Shown here: piece by piece, positions 23,673-31,955 of the stretch | How positions within the stretch are numbered: position 1 is the stretch's first letter | How the letters are laid out: the number at the start of each line of letters is the position of its first letter | DNA from: a virus | Length of the DNA stretch: 40,396 bases | Virus record (IMG/VR): IMGVR_UViG_3300021438_000029 | Coordinates: 1-40,396 of that record | Reading direction: 5' to 3' (one strand) | The notes under the pieces: generated by a model | Seen by the model: only the letters and a program-made list of their open reading frames with translations | What the model was told of the DNA's origin: nothing | The model's database searches: none | Made by a program: the position numbers and the translations under genes

Positions 23673-24903
23673 TGCGCCCAGCCTGTTCGGCCTTGAATTT
23701 CTCGACAAACAGGATCGCCTTCTTTGGCTCCCACTTCGCCCACTGGTCAAGCATCCCGGCAATGTTCTTTGCGCCGAATCGCTCGCCCATCTTGGCAATG
23801 ATGGCGGGGCCATGCTCGGAAATCAGCGCCTTCGCTTCAGCCTTCTCTGCGCGGCTGGTTGCAGCCGATTCCTTCGCCTTGGTCTTGGCTTCGGCTGCCT
23901 GCCGGGCCTTGTGTCGGTCGATCTCCGCGTTCAGGTCGCCGCGCTTCGACAGCGGGGCATTGACGGCGGCTGGGTCGGCATTGGCGCCAAGGAATCCAGG
24001 GGCGGGTACCTTGGGCTGAGCCGTATTGCTGAACGCCTCTCGCAGCTTCATCAACTTCTCAGCCTCATCTGCCGCTTTCTTCGCGCCAGCGGGCGAGATG
24101 GTCGTCTGCCCCAGCCTGTTTGCTGCAGCTTCCACCGCCTCCCGCGCGCTGGCCTCGTTGCGGACCGCATCCCGGTGTGCGCTGTCAGCCTTCAGGTGGC
24201 CGAGCGGATCATCCTTGCGGTTGATCGACTTCAGCTTGGCGTGCGCCGCCTCTTTCTGCGCCGTGGCGTTGTTCAGTGCGCCGACTGAGGGGTGATCGAG
24301 CTTGGCGGCGCTGATGTACTGGCGGGCAGCGTGGGCAGGCGCGGCCGGCTTGCCCCATGATTTCTTTCCGTGGTCGTACTCTTGCCCGTGGATGTTGACC
24401 AGCGGCTCGCCTGCCAGCGCATAGCGGGCAAACGCCTCGCTCGTCACCTCTGGATTCTTGCTGACGGCCTCGCCTGTCTTCAGGTCAACGCAACCGGGCC
24501 CAAGCTCCATACGGCCCTGGTTGTACTTGCCGCCCTTGGCTTCAAGTTTTGTTGCCAGAGCGCTCTCCGCTGCCTTTTGCTGCAATTCTGCGGGGCTCTT
24601 TGGCGCCGTGCCGGGGCGAGCCCGCCCAACCAGTCCGCGATTGACTGCGACGGGCGCTGCAGGCTTCGGCGGCTCCGGCTCATGCGGCTTGAAGTCCGGC
24701 CGGTTGAACTGGCTGGTTTTCGCATTCAGCCGCGGCTCACTCATGCTCTTGGGGTTGACCTTCAGGCCCGTGAGCTTTCCGCCTGCGCCGCCCTTGACCG
24801 TGAACCCGCCGCCCTCGGTGCCATCGACCAGCACCGCAGCCCCGTTCATCGTGACCCAGTGCTCGGCGTCGTTCGTGTGAACGTGGATGGCGAGCTTTTT
24901 CAT
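23665..24903 (-). CDS. large Lys/Ala-rich hypothetical protein, possible internal virion protein
   Basis: A 412-residue protein starting MKKLAIHVH at 24903. Residues 1-55 have the segment HWVTMNGAAVLVDGTEGG then FTVKGGAGGKLTGLKVNPKS, a Gly-rich pattern also seen in head-associated proteins. Residues 60-110 are Pro-rich and 150-360 long basic helices with KxxA and DPxG turns. The C-terminus has ISEHGPAIIAKMGERFGAKN. It is basic and highly soluble. Its place in the neck module suggests a packaged or ejected protein; this is inference. It starts at the border of the + strand moron. Confidence 0.55.
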   Translation of the reverse strand: MKKLAIHVHTNDAEHWVTMNGAAVLVDGTEGGGFTVKGGAGGKLTGLKVNPKSMSEPRLNAKTSQFNRPDFKPHEPEPPKPAAPVAVNRGLVGRARPGTAPKSPAELQQKAAESALATKLEAKGGKYNQGRMELGPGCVDLKTGEAVSKNPEVTSEAFARYALAGEPLVNIHGQEYDHGKKSWGKPAAPAHAARQYISAAKLDHPSVGALNNATAQKEAAHAKLKSINRKDDPLGHLKADSAHRDAVRNEASAREAVEAAANRLGQTTISPAGAKKAADEAEKLMKLREAFSNTAQPKVPAPGFLGANADPAAVNAPLSKRGDLNAEIDRHKARQAAEAKTKAKESAATSRAEKAEAKALISEHGPAIIAKMGERFGAKNIAGMLDQWAKWEPKKAILFVEKFKAEQAGRNG

Positions 24904-24916
24904 TTCCGTGACTTTC

Positions 24917-24958
24917 TGTGCAACATAAACAGCACTTCTTGTGCAACAATAAAGGCAC
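24917..24958 (+). promoter_or_regulatory. paired palindromic direct repeats before the moron
   Basis: TGTGCAACA starts two 19-base copies at 24917-24935 and 24940-24958 that agree at 15 of 19 positions. Each contains GTGC, ten bases, GCAC, a short palindrome with half sites one helical turn or more apart. The copies are 23 bases apart, so a regulator could bind both on the same face. They sit in the only intergenic stretch before the + strand lipoprotein gene and look like an operator pair. A promoter is not clear. Confidence 0.5.
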
Positions 24959-24990
24959 TGAAACACCACAACCAACCCGAAAGCCGACCC

Positions 24991-25572
24991 ATGAAATCAC
25001 AGATCATTGCCATCTCCGCCGCCCTCGTTCTCGCCGCCTGCGGCGGCGGCGGAAGCGCCGCGGAGCCGGACGCACAAGCCATGCCGGACGCCACCATTAT
25101 GCGGGCCGACCCGGTCACGCAGTCCTACATCCAGCCGGTGACGGCTGCGTCGGATGCGTGGCAGATCGCCGCAGACTCGGCGCCGACGTTCTTCGCCAAG
25201 CCGTTCAGGGCTCAGGCGTGGATCCTGCCTGTGATCGAGATCGAGCGCCCCGCGTGCAAGAGCGGGTCTGTCACGATCTACACCGAGCTGCAAATCACGG
25301 CCGAGGTGCCCACGTCAAAGAACCGCGAGACGTACCTTGCGGTGATGCCCAACATCAACGGCGTGGCGCGCGACGACATGCGTCTGATCGACACCATCCC
25401 TTCGCCTGGCGCGACGCCGAAATATTCGACCTACACCTACCGCAAGACGCTGCCGGCCGAGGCCATGCCCGCCGGGAAAATCGGCATCGACGTTCGCAAG
25501 TTCGCCGACGACGGGCTAGCCCTCACCATCACGCATGTCATGATGGACGTGACCTGCAGCGGGGCGCAATGA
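24991..25572 (+). CDS. secreted lipoprotein (moron)
   Basis: A 193-residue protein with a lipoprotein signal: MKSQIIAISAALVLAAC, Cys17, then GGGGSAAEP as flexible linker. The mature part has beta strands (VTIYTELQITAEVPTSK; YSTYTYRKTLPAEAM) and ends VMMDVTCSGAQ with a second Cys pair. Start ATG 24991 follows CCGAAAG. It is on the opposite strand to the surrounding structural genes, so it can be expressed in the lysogen. It may alter the cell surface (lysogenic conversion or exclusion). The function is not recognised. Confidence 0.7.
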   Translation: MKSQIIAISAALVLAACGGGGSAAEPDAQAMPDATIMRADPVTQSYIQPVTAASDAWQIAADSAPTFFAKPFRAQAWILPVIEIERPACKSGSVTIYTELQITAEVPTSKNRETYLAVMPNINGVARDDMRLIDTIPSPGATPKYSTYTYRKTLPAEAMPAGKIGIDVRKFADDGLALTITHVMMDVTCSGAQ

Positions 25573-25763
25573 CCAAGCGCCGACCTGAAGACGGGCGGCC
25601 ACCGTTGCCACCAGGGGTCGCGAAGACCGAGCGGATCGCCCTGCGCGTGACGCCGGCTGACAAGGCGAAGGTCGAGCGGCTGGGGGTGGCGATGGGCGGA
25701 AGTGCCGGCGACTGGCTGACCGCGCAGATCCGCAAGGCGAAAGAGCCAAAGCCTCAGAGCTGA
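25569..25763 (+). CDS. small RHH-like DNA-binding protein (moron)
   Basis: A 64-residue basic protein. TERIALRVTPADKAKVERLG then GSAGDWLTAQIRKAKE looks like a ribbon-helix-helix fold, one short strand followed by two helices. The N-terminal 18 residues are Pro/Arg-rich. It overlaps the lipoprotein gene by ATGA and so is co-expressed. It may regulate the operon through the palindromes upstream. It ends in a ten-base convergent overlap with the DUF4054 gene at 25754. Confidence 0.6.
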   Translation: MTKRRPEDGRPPLPPGVAKTERIALRVTPADKAKVERLGVAMGGSAGDWLTAQIRKAKEPKPQS

Positions 25764-26140
25764 AGCCCGCCGGCCCCGATCATGCGGGCCATCGTCAGCA
25801 ACTGGACCCCGTACACCGACTGGTTCCAGAACGGGGCGTCAGCGAACGTCACCGCCTGGGTGGCGTAGCTCACGCTCACGCCACCGACCGACTTCGACGC
25901 CTGGGGGCCGGAGATCCCGCCGACCGCCTTCCCTGCGTCAGACGCAGAGATCGCGGCGGCGGTGATCGTCAGCATGTGCGCCGCGTACCACGCCGCGCCG
26001 TCGTCGAGGATCTCCGCCCACCGGTCAGCGTTCAGTATCTTGTACGCGAGCGACAACTGGATCTCGACCACCGGGTCGGTGTAGCGGCCGACATCCGAGA
26101 ACTCGGGCAGGCGTTCGCGGAAGGTCACGGCGTCGAGCAT
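25754..26140 (-). CDS. DUF4054 head-tail connector protein
   Basis: A 128-residue helical protein: TFRERLPEFSDVGRYTDPVV, then LNADRWAEILDDGAAWYAAH and a C-terminal FADAPFWNQSVYGVQLLTMA. This is DUF4054, a connector protein of myovirus heads. The start is ATG 26140 after a short gap from the preceding gene; longer frames run through that gene. It ends at the moron, whose last bases it overlaps. Confidence 0.8.
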   Translation of the reverse strand: MLDAVTFRERLPEFSDVGRYTDPVVEIQLSLAYKILNADRWAEILDDGAAWYAAHMLTITAAAISASDAGKAVGGISGPQASKSVGGVSVSYATQAVTFADAPFWNQSVYGVQLLTMARMIGAGGLQL

Positions 26141-26147
26141 GGTCAGG

Positions 26148-26396
26148 TCACTTCTTCTTGGGCTTCTGGTCGGGCGGCGGGGCTTGGTCGCCCTCGGGAG
26201 CCGAGTCACCCTCGGGCGGGACGCTGGCGGCCAGCGCGTCGGCCGGGGCGGGCTCTTCGGCTGGCAGCGGCGCAAGTTGGAACGGCGAGATGGCCGAAGC
26301 CACCTCATCAGCCACGTCCTGCACGCCGGCCGCCAGATCCACCAAGCGGTCGCCGACGATGACCGCCAGCGGGAACTTGAGGTTGATCTTGGCCAT
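26148..26396 (-). CDS. small acidic, Pro-rich C-terminal structural protein
   Basis: An 82-residue protein: an ordered N-terminus (MAKINLKFPLAVIVGDRLVD) and helix to about residue 40, then Pro/Ala/Glu repeats and a KPKKK end. It lies directly between major capsid and connector genes with gaps of two and seven bases. It is most likely a minor head protein; I cannot assign a family. Confidence 0.6.
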   Translation of the reverse strand: MAKINLKFPLAVIVGDRLVDLAAGVQDVADEVASAISPFQLAPLPAEEPAPADALAASVPPEGDSAPEGDQAPPPDQKPKKK

Positions 26397-26398
26397 GG

Positions 26399-27457
26399 TC
26401 AGATCGAGTCCCGATACGAAATCGTGGGCAGGTACACCGCCTCGATCTGGCCAATCCGGCACCAGTAGGTGGTGATCTGAAACAGACTGCGGTACTCGAC
26501 CGGGGTGCGCTGCGTCTCGGTCAGCGGGAAGCGGACGCGGTCGTAATCCTTGCGGTACGCGCACATGCGATCCACGGTGCCGAGCTGGCCCTGGGTGCCG
26601 CCGACACCGGCGCCGATCAGCCACTTCGAGGGCAGGATCTCCAGCTTGCCGCCGGACTGAGCCACGATGTTGTTGTCCAGCAAGTACTTCAGGATGCTGA
26701 TGTTCCCCGCGCTGGAGATCGTGCGGCTCGACAGCAGGCCGTACTGCGCCGGGGGCAGCATCAGGCGGTTCGGCATCACTGCCCAGCCCGAGTTCGCCCA
26801 GGTCGCGGTCAGCAGTTCGTTCACGTCGCGCAGGGTCTCGTCGGGCGTCTTCAGGTTGAAGGTGCTGCCACCGACGCCGGCTGCAACGTTCGCCACCGAG
26901 GCGCCCGGCTGATTGAACAGGCCGTAGAAGTTCGGGATGGACGGATCGCCGATGTATACAATCTGGTCGATCTGCATGTTTCGGGCAAGGTTCATTGCCT
27001 TGACCTTCTGCATGTCGATCGGCATGCCGAGTTTCTGCGACTTGACCAGTTCCGGGACGGTGAACTTCACCTCCGAGCCCCACAGGCGCAGCGGCAGCGC
27101 GGTCTTGCCGATATCCACATCGGGACCAGCCAGAGCGTTGCCCTCGCTGGTGATCCAGTTGATGTTCGAGCCGCCGACACCAGAGGCGCCGTGGCCGAAG
27201 TTGCTGAGGGTGAAGCTCGACACCTCGTCGGCGGCCGACACGTCGGTGCGGATGTCGATGTCACGGGTCCAGGTCACATCGACCAGCGGCTCGTGAAGCG
27301 TGGGGTCGAGGCGTTCGAGCTGGCTGACCAGGAACACGCCCGTCGAGTCGACGGTGTGGCGGTCATAGGTGAACATGCCGTCACGGGTGAAGTGGCGGCG
27401 GGCAGCAGCCTTCGAGGCGGCGGCGAGAGCGGTTTGCTCGTGGACGTTGGATTGCAT
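26399..27457 (-). CDS. major capsid protein (DUF2184 type)
   Basis: A 352-residue capsid subunit. It shows LVDVTWTRDIDIRTDVSAAD, GSEVKFTVPELVKSQKLGMP, IDQIVYIGDPSIPNFYGLFN and a final RIGQIEAVYLPTISYRD. These fit the DUF2184 family, which carries the HK97-like fold. ATG 27457 is preceded by TCTGGAG-type ribosome site. An intrinsic terminator in the leader (27482-27494) may control the level. Confidence 0.88.
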   Translation of the reverse strand: MQSNVHEQTALAAASKAAARRHFTRDGMFTYDRHTVDSTGVFLVSQLERLDPTLHEPLVDVTWTRDIDIRTDVSAADEVSSFTLSNFGHGASGVGGSNINWITSEGNALAGPDVDIGKTALPLRLWGSEVKFTVPELVKSQKLGMPIDMQKVKAMNLARNMQIDQIVYIGDPSIPNFYGLFNQPGASVANVAAGVGGSTFNLKTPDETLRDVNELLTATWANSGWAVMPNRLMLPPAQYGLLSSRTISSAGNISILKYLLDNNIVAQSGGKLEILPSKWLIGAGVGGTQGQLGTVDRMCAYRKDYDRVRFPLTETQRTPVEYRSLFQITTYWCRIGQIEAVYLPTISYRDSI

Positions 27458-27481
27458 TGCGAATGCTCCAGAAATAGAAAA

Positions 27482-27494
27482 CCGCCAGCGGCGG
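27482..27494 (-). terminator. short intrinsic terminator before the major capsid gene
   Basis: On the - strand CCGCC, loop GCT, GGCGG is followed by TTTTC (27481-27478). The stem is only five base pairs but GC-only. It lies in the 110-base leader between the 31-aa gene and the capsid gene. It may limit transcription from upstream or protect a processed mRNA end. Confidence 0.5.
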
Positions 27495-27567
27495 AAATTG
27501 ATTTCTGCGAGGCACTCGCAACACGAGGCCCGAAGGCGAGGTGATGCGCGAGGCAGTTGTTGGGGCG

Positions 27568-27663
27568 TCAGGGCTGCTTGGTGAGCCAGGCTTCCCAGGC
27601 GGTCAGCATGCCCTTTGCGAGACGGATCAGAGCTGCGTGCAGCTCACGGGTGGCCGTGCTCAT
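27568..27663 (-). CDS. 31-residue helical protein
   Basis: A very short gene from ATG 27663, overlapping the cement protein stop (ATGA type, TGATG), to the stop at 27568. The peptide is one amphipathic helix (RELHAALIRLAKGMLTAWEAWL). Small peptides of this sort occur between capsid genes in other phages. The coupled start and the helical design support translation, but the function is unknown. Confidence 0.55.
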   Translation of the reverse strand: MSTATRELHAALIRLAKGMLTAWEAWLTKQP

Positions 27664-28157
27664 CACAGGTTGTAGGCGATCTCGGCGACGCCCAGGGCAT
27701 CGGCGGGGCCGTTGAAGTAGGCGCCGGTCAGAGCGACCGTGTTGGTGCTGTCGGCGACGGCTTCGACGCCACCCAAGGGCTTGCCGGCGGCAGCGGCGGC
27801 CACGCGCACGTACACCGTTCCGTTCTTCGCGGCCGTGCCAGCGTTGACGCCGGCCATGATGTAGCCGCGCTTCAGCACGGAAGCAGCGCCCAAGGTCGGC
27901 GGGGTCGAGGTGCCGAGGCCATCTTGCGACGCGCCAGCCGGGAACTCGCGGACGAGGAAGCCGTAGACGGCCGAGGCGGTGTCGCCGGTCGTCAGGTTGC
28001 GGACTTTGCCGCTCACCAGCTTGACGGGAGCGCCGAAGATCGTCGGCGGGGTGCCGTCGTCGATCAGGTTCGGCTCAATCGTGGCCGACTCGACGCGCGA
28101 GACGCTGCCAGCAAAGCCGGCGGGCATCTTGAATTGGAAAACGTTGACTGCGGGCAT
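27663..28157 (-). CDS. capsid cement/decoration protein
   Basis: A 164-residue beta-rich protein. Typical parts are VFQFKMPAGFAGSVSRVESA, APVKLVSGKVRNLTTGDTAS, VYGFLVREFPAGASQ, VLKRGYIMAGVNAGTAAKNG and VALTGAYFNGPADALGVAEI. This matches the structural cement Gp24-type family that stabilises capsids on the outside. An intrinsic terminator with a UACG loop stands just upstream, so it is set apart from the protease gene. Confidence 0.78.
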   Translation of the reverse strand: MPAVNVFQFKMPAGFAGSVSRVESATIEPNLIDDGTPPTIFGAPVKLVSGKVRNLTTGDTASAVYGFLVREFPAGASQDGLGTSTPPTLGAASVLKRGYIMAGVNAGTAAKNGTVYVRVAAAAAGKPLGGVEAVADSTNTVALTGAYFNGPADALGVAEIAYNL

Positions 28158-28186
28158 GGTTGCTCCAGTGGTCAGAAATGAGAAAA

Positions 28187-28200
28187 CCGCCCGTAGGCGG
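28187..28200 (-). terminator. intrinsic terminator with UACG tetraloop
   Basis: On the - strand CCGCC-TACG-GGCGG is followed by TTTTC. The loop C(UACG)G belongs to the very stable UNCG group. The site lies between the protease/scaffold gene and the cement gene. It may lower or fine-tune transcription into capsid genes, unless a Q-modified polymerase ignores it. Confidence 0.65.
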
Positions 28201-28223
28201 CTTGATCTTGGGAGGAGGCCCGC

Positions 28224-29528
28224 TTACTTGCGCGCCCAGAACTCGGCGTTGCGGGCGTTGACCTGCTCGGCCCAGTTGCCGGCGTGCGACGGTTCTTGCG
28301 GGGCGCCGTGGCTCATCTTGGCTTTCACCATCTCCGACGCCGCGATGAACGCGGGGGCCAGCGCGTCGCAGGTCATGCGGCTGATGTCCTTGCCAGGCAG
28401 CAGCGCGTTGACGATGCCGGCGTGGTCACCAGCCTGGGCGGCTCGCAGCGCGCGGCGACGCAGCAGGCACAGCGATTCGCGGGCCTTGGCGGGGGCCGCG
28501 TCCATCGTCGGGAACTTGATGCCGGGGCTCAGGATTTCGGCGCGGGCGCGAGTGTCCTGTGCCTCGTCAGCCAGGCCAGCCGAGTCGGTGGTCATGGGCG
28601 ACTTGCCGGGCCTGTTGCCTTCATCGTCCTCGTCAGCCTCGTCAGCCTCGTCATCGGTCGTCGGCTCGTCACCGTCCGGCTCGCCCGCCTTCGCCAGCTT
28701 CATCACGATGTCTTCCAGCCGGGCCATGCGCTCGTCGAACGGCTTCAGGGCTTCCGCGATTGCGGCACCGATTTCGTCGTCATTGGTCGTCACGGGCTTG
28801 GCGGACGCAGCCGCCTCGTCGTCGGGCTTCGCGGCGCCGGGCAGATGCACGTGGATGTGCTGGGCGCCGCCTTCATCGCCGCCCGGTTCCGGCGCATCTT
28901 CCAGCGCCTTCTCGAAGCCCTCGGAATCCCGGGTCATGAACAGCTTGCGCATCCGGTCGCGGAACGAGGTCTGCGCGGTCTTTTTGTCAGCCATGTGGCC
29001 ATCTCCAATCGAACAAATGGGACCGCACCGGCCCCGTCGAACCAGGGCAATGTGATTACCCACGATTTGCCGCTGTTCCGCGCGGCCCGGTGAAACCTGG
29101 ACGTACTCGGCGTCATACCCGGCGCTGACCTCGGGGAGATCGTCGCCTTGCAACTCGCGCACGGCCTTGGCGTCGGTGATGACCAGGTCTGCCAGCAGAA
29201 GCTCCGACTGGTCGCCGGTGCCGCGCCTGACGTTCTGAGCGTGCCCGATCGCATGCTCTCGCCAGTTCTCGGCGCTCACCGGGTCGTCGGGGTGATCCTG
29301 GGTGACCGGCATGCCCTCGAAGCTGGCAATGGTCAGGTCGCACAGCAGTTCGTCGGAGCCGCGCTCCACCGTGATGACGCCGTCCTTGGCATCGATCTCG
29401 GGAAGCTCATGCTCGGCGTAGTCCATCGACCCACAGCGCGCGATCGGCACATCACGGCAGACAAGAAACCCAGCCGGCGTCAGGCTTCGCAATGGGCCTA
29501 GCTTCTGCGGGGTGAAATACTTTGTCAT
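28224..29528 (-). CDS. DUF2213 prohead protease/scaffold
   Basis: A 434-residue protein from MTKYFTPQKLG (ATG 29528; in-frame ATGs at 29537 and 29546 are possible). Residues 1-185 are DUF2213: FLVCRDVPIARCGSMDYAEH, LLCDLTIASFEGMPVTQDHP (with His), ADLVITDAKAVRELQ, EVSAGYDAEYVQ and GNHIALVRRGRCG. The central region has acidic clusters (DDEADEADEDDEG) typical of scaffolds. The C-terminus is helical. In sum, a capsid maturation protease joined to a scaffold. Confidence 0.75.
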   Translation of the reverse strand: MTKYFTPQKLGPLRSLTPAGFLVCRDVPIARCGSMDYAEHELPEIDAKDGVITVERGSDELLCDLTIASFEGMPVTQDHPDDPVSAENWREHAIGHAQNVRRGTGDQSELLLADLVITDAKAVRELQGDDLPEVSAGYDAEYVQVSPGRAEQRQIVGNHIALVRRGRCGPICSIGDGHMADKKTAQTSFRDRMRKLFMTRDSEGFEKALEDAPEPGGDEGGAQHIHVHLPGAAKPDDEAAASAKPVTTNDDEIGAAIAEALKPFDERMARLEDIVMKLAKAGEPDGDEPTTDDEADEADEDDEGNRPGKSPMTTDSAGLADEAQDTRARAEILSPGIKFPTMDAAPAKARESLCLLRRRALRAAQAGDHAGIVNALLPGKDISRMTCDALAPAFIAASEMVKAKMSHGAPQEPSHAGNWAEQVNARNAEFWARK

Positions 29529-29550
29529 TTCAATCATCACCGGCATAACA

Positions 29551-31953
29551 TTAAATTGGGGCGACACGCAAACTCCGGCCACCGAAATTTCGGCTGCTAC
29601 CGTCATCGACGCCGGCTACTAGCTCAATTTTGTGCCAACCTTTTGAGAGATTACGCACTGTAGATCTACTACGCGAACATGCTGATCCTATCGGACCTAA
29701 TTCGCCGACATACATTCCTAGATCGGAGGGTGCCGTCATATGAACAACATTATCGATAGACAATGTAACCCTATACGGCGACCCAGTACCCAGGTAATAT
29801 GTCATAAAATCAAATGCAATTGTATACAAACCACCCAGCGAATATACATAACATACTGTAGGCGTCGGGAATGACGATGTTTGCCCTGTACCGTTTGTAA
29901 TTACCTCATATGCATCTTTCCGGCTAAAATCTTTACGCAACGCGCTATCGATGTCAAAAACACCGATACATATGTTTGCAGACACTGCAGATATTTCAGT
30001 GTAGTAAATAACGTATTGCACACCTTGATACGTGATAGGTGTGCAGCGGCCTGAGCCCTGCGTTGTACCTGCAATCCCTACAAAATACGTTGACAACCAG
30101 CTGGGCTCTACCCAGGACGCGGCAAGCGCTGGGTTTCCTGTGTCGATTAGATAAAGTATCCCCATCAGCGAGCCATTTCGCCGGCCAAGAATATATACTG
30201 CACCTTGTGACGAAACAATTGGCGCAGGCCAGCCGTCGTAATTCTGCGCTCCTGTTTTTATCGCGGCAGGAATCGTCCAGGTTGTGCCCATATCGTCCGA
30301 GGTAGATACCATCGTCGATTTTGTACCGCTCTCATTTCGGATCGTCGCGAGCAAGCGTGTCGATCCTGGCAGCTGGCAAAATCCAATCTCCGTCAAATCA
30401 TTGCCGGAAAGCGAAATAGTCGCTTTTTCGCTCCACGGCCCTGTAGGTGACGACGCGCGCACAACCAGCGATACCCAATTTGGTGTTGGATTTTTGTATG
30501 CCGGCATGAGATACTCACTGCCGATTTTTTTAATTGGTCCGCAGACGGCGTATGCAGCACTTATCTGTGTTGCGTTTGTCCACGTGTTGCCGCTGTCGTA
30601 AGAAACCTGAATGAACGAGCCCAGAAGACTGCCCGCCGTGCTGGTGGTTAAATACGTAAGGTATAGCACCCCACTTTCCGAATATAGGCTCGGGTCGCGA
30701 GGGTCATGTGTTGCGGGGAGTCCGACGGTGGGTATGCCTGTCGTAACAAAACCGCCGTCAGGTGTGCCCTTTGATAGTTCCAGTACGCCAATACTCCCAA
30801 GATGTGTCCCAGATTGGCGGAACGCAATAAATATTGTTTTGCCTATTTTCGTCGCGTGCGGGAATGCATTATATGTAGCACCGGATACGCTGCTTGAGTA
30901 CAGCGTCTTGGAAAAATCGATCTGCCCCCCAGGAATTGGTTCCAGGTCTCCTGACACCAGGGCTTGAGTCGTTGCCAGCTTGGCCGGCGCGGCGCCAGCC
31001 AGCACGGTATTGATGCCGTCGATGTCTTGGAGCGCGGTGTCAGCTTTGCCGAGGCTGGTCTGCACGACGGCTGCGAGGTCGGCTTTGGGGATTCCGCCAG
31101 CCGGCGCCGGATATGCCGCATCGGCCTTTGCGCCTTGCGCGGCAGAGGCAAATGCCGTACTGGCGGCCGTTGCCGCAGTGCCTAGGCCGAGCGCAGATCT
31201 TTGCGCAGCAGCATCCACGGCGCCGAGCAAGGTCACTCCCGCCGACGTTGCGCCAGTCACCGCGGCCTGAGACAGCGCCGCGCCGGGCTGCAATGCGGTT
31301 CCAGCAAGCAGCCCCTGCGCTGCAGTGGCGAATGCGCCAGCCGGCTGAGCGGCAGCGGTGCCGGCACCAGTAACCTGGGCCAGCGGAATCGTGGTCCCAA
31401 CAGGCAGGACGCCAGGCTGAAGCGCGGAATCGGCCTTGCTGCCCTGGGTAGCCGTAGCCTTTGCGTCAAGGGCGCTCTGCAGCCCCGTGACCGTGCTGAT
31501 CGCCTGCGCGCCCGTGTGGGTGGAGCGGTCGCGCAGCTGCGCATCCATGGAGTTTGCCGTGGCCCCATATGCGATGCCGGACAGCTTGGAAACTTGTGCG
31601 GGGGCAATGGCGCCCGCATTGGTGGCATCTGCCAGCGGGATCACGGCATCGTTGCCGGTATCGCTGGTGATGGTCACGCCCGTTGGAGAGACGACAGCGG
31701 CCAGGTTGGTAGCCCCGCCAGCCGCAGCGATTGCCAGCGCCTGAGCAGTGCTGACCGGCTTGTCCATGTCGGCGGTGTTGTCCACATTGCCGAGCCCGAC
31801 CTGAGCCTTGGTGGTGCCGTGCGGGTTCGAGGTGCTGCTGACGTGAGCCGTCAGGCTGGCGGCCGATGCAGCACCCAGCGTGGTCAGGACGTCGGTCTTC
31901 TCGGCATCAGTCATCGGCGACGGCGTGCCGGAAACTTGTACTTGCAGGGTCAT
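29551..31953 (-). CDS. large fibre with sialidase-like propeller
   Basis: An 800-residue protein. Residues 1-335 are Ala/Thr-rich fibre repeats, including GLGNVDNTADMDKPVSTAQA, the usual tail-fibre motif. Residues about 340-720 look like a six-bladed sialidase-type propeller with FR (378-379), DPRDPSLY (417-424) and two Asp boxes, SYDSGNTW (451-458) and TSDDMGTTW (about 551-559). A beta-rich C-terminal domain follows. The DNA of the propeller part (29551-30950) is distinctly AT-rich while the repeats are GC-rich; the border is sharp. Its place between MuF and protease genes suggests a head-attached fibre. Confidence 0.75.
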   Translation of the reverse strand: MTLQVQVSGTPSPMTDAEKTDVLTTLGAASAASLTAHVSSTSNPHGTTKAQVGLGNVDNTADMDKPVSTAQALAIAAAGGATNLAAVVSPTGVTITSDTGNDAVIPLADATNAGAIAPAQVSKLSGIAYGATANSMDAQLRDRSTHTGAQAISTVTGLQSALDAKATATQGSKADSALQPGVLPVGTTIPLAQVTGAGTAAAQPAGAFATAAQGLLAGTALQPGAALSQAAVTGATSAGVTLLGAVDAAAQRSALGLGTAATAASTAFASAAQGAKADAAYPAPAGGIPKADLAAVVQTSLGKADTALQDIDGINTVLAGAAPAKLATTQALVSGDLEPIPGGQIDFSKTLYSSSVSGATYNAFPHATKIGKTIFIAFRQSGTHLGSIGVLELSKGTPDGGFVTTGIPTVGLPATHDPRDPSLYSESGVLYLTYLTTSTAGSLLGSFIQVSYDSGNTWTNATQISAAYAVCGPIKKIGSEYLMPAYKNPTPNWVSLVVRASSPTGPWSEKATISLSGNDLTEIGFCQLPGSTRLLATIRNESGTKSTMVSTSDDMGTTWTIPAAIKTGAQNYDGWPAPIVSSQGAVYILGRRNGSLMGILYLIDTGNPALAASWVEPSWLSTYFVGIAGTTQGSGRCTPITYQGVQYVIYYTEISAVSANICIGVFDIDSALRKDFSRKDAYEVITNGTGQTSSFPTPTVCYVYSLGGLYTIAFDFMTYYLGTGSPYRVTLSIDNVVHMTAPSDLGMYVGELGPIGSACSRSRSTVRNLSKGWHKIELVAGVDDGSSRNFGGRSLRVAPI

Positions 31954-31955
31954 GA

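Noticed and set aside
26148-27083. Long - strand frame in another phase over the major capsid gene
   Set aside because: Only its last 82 codons, from ATG 26396, form a real gene. The rest is an Arg/His-rich shadow of the capsid protein.
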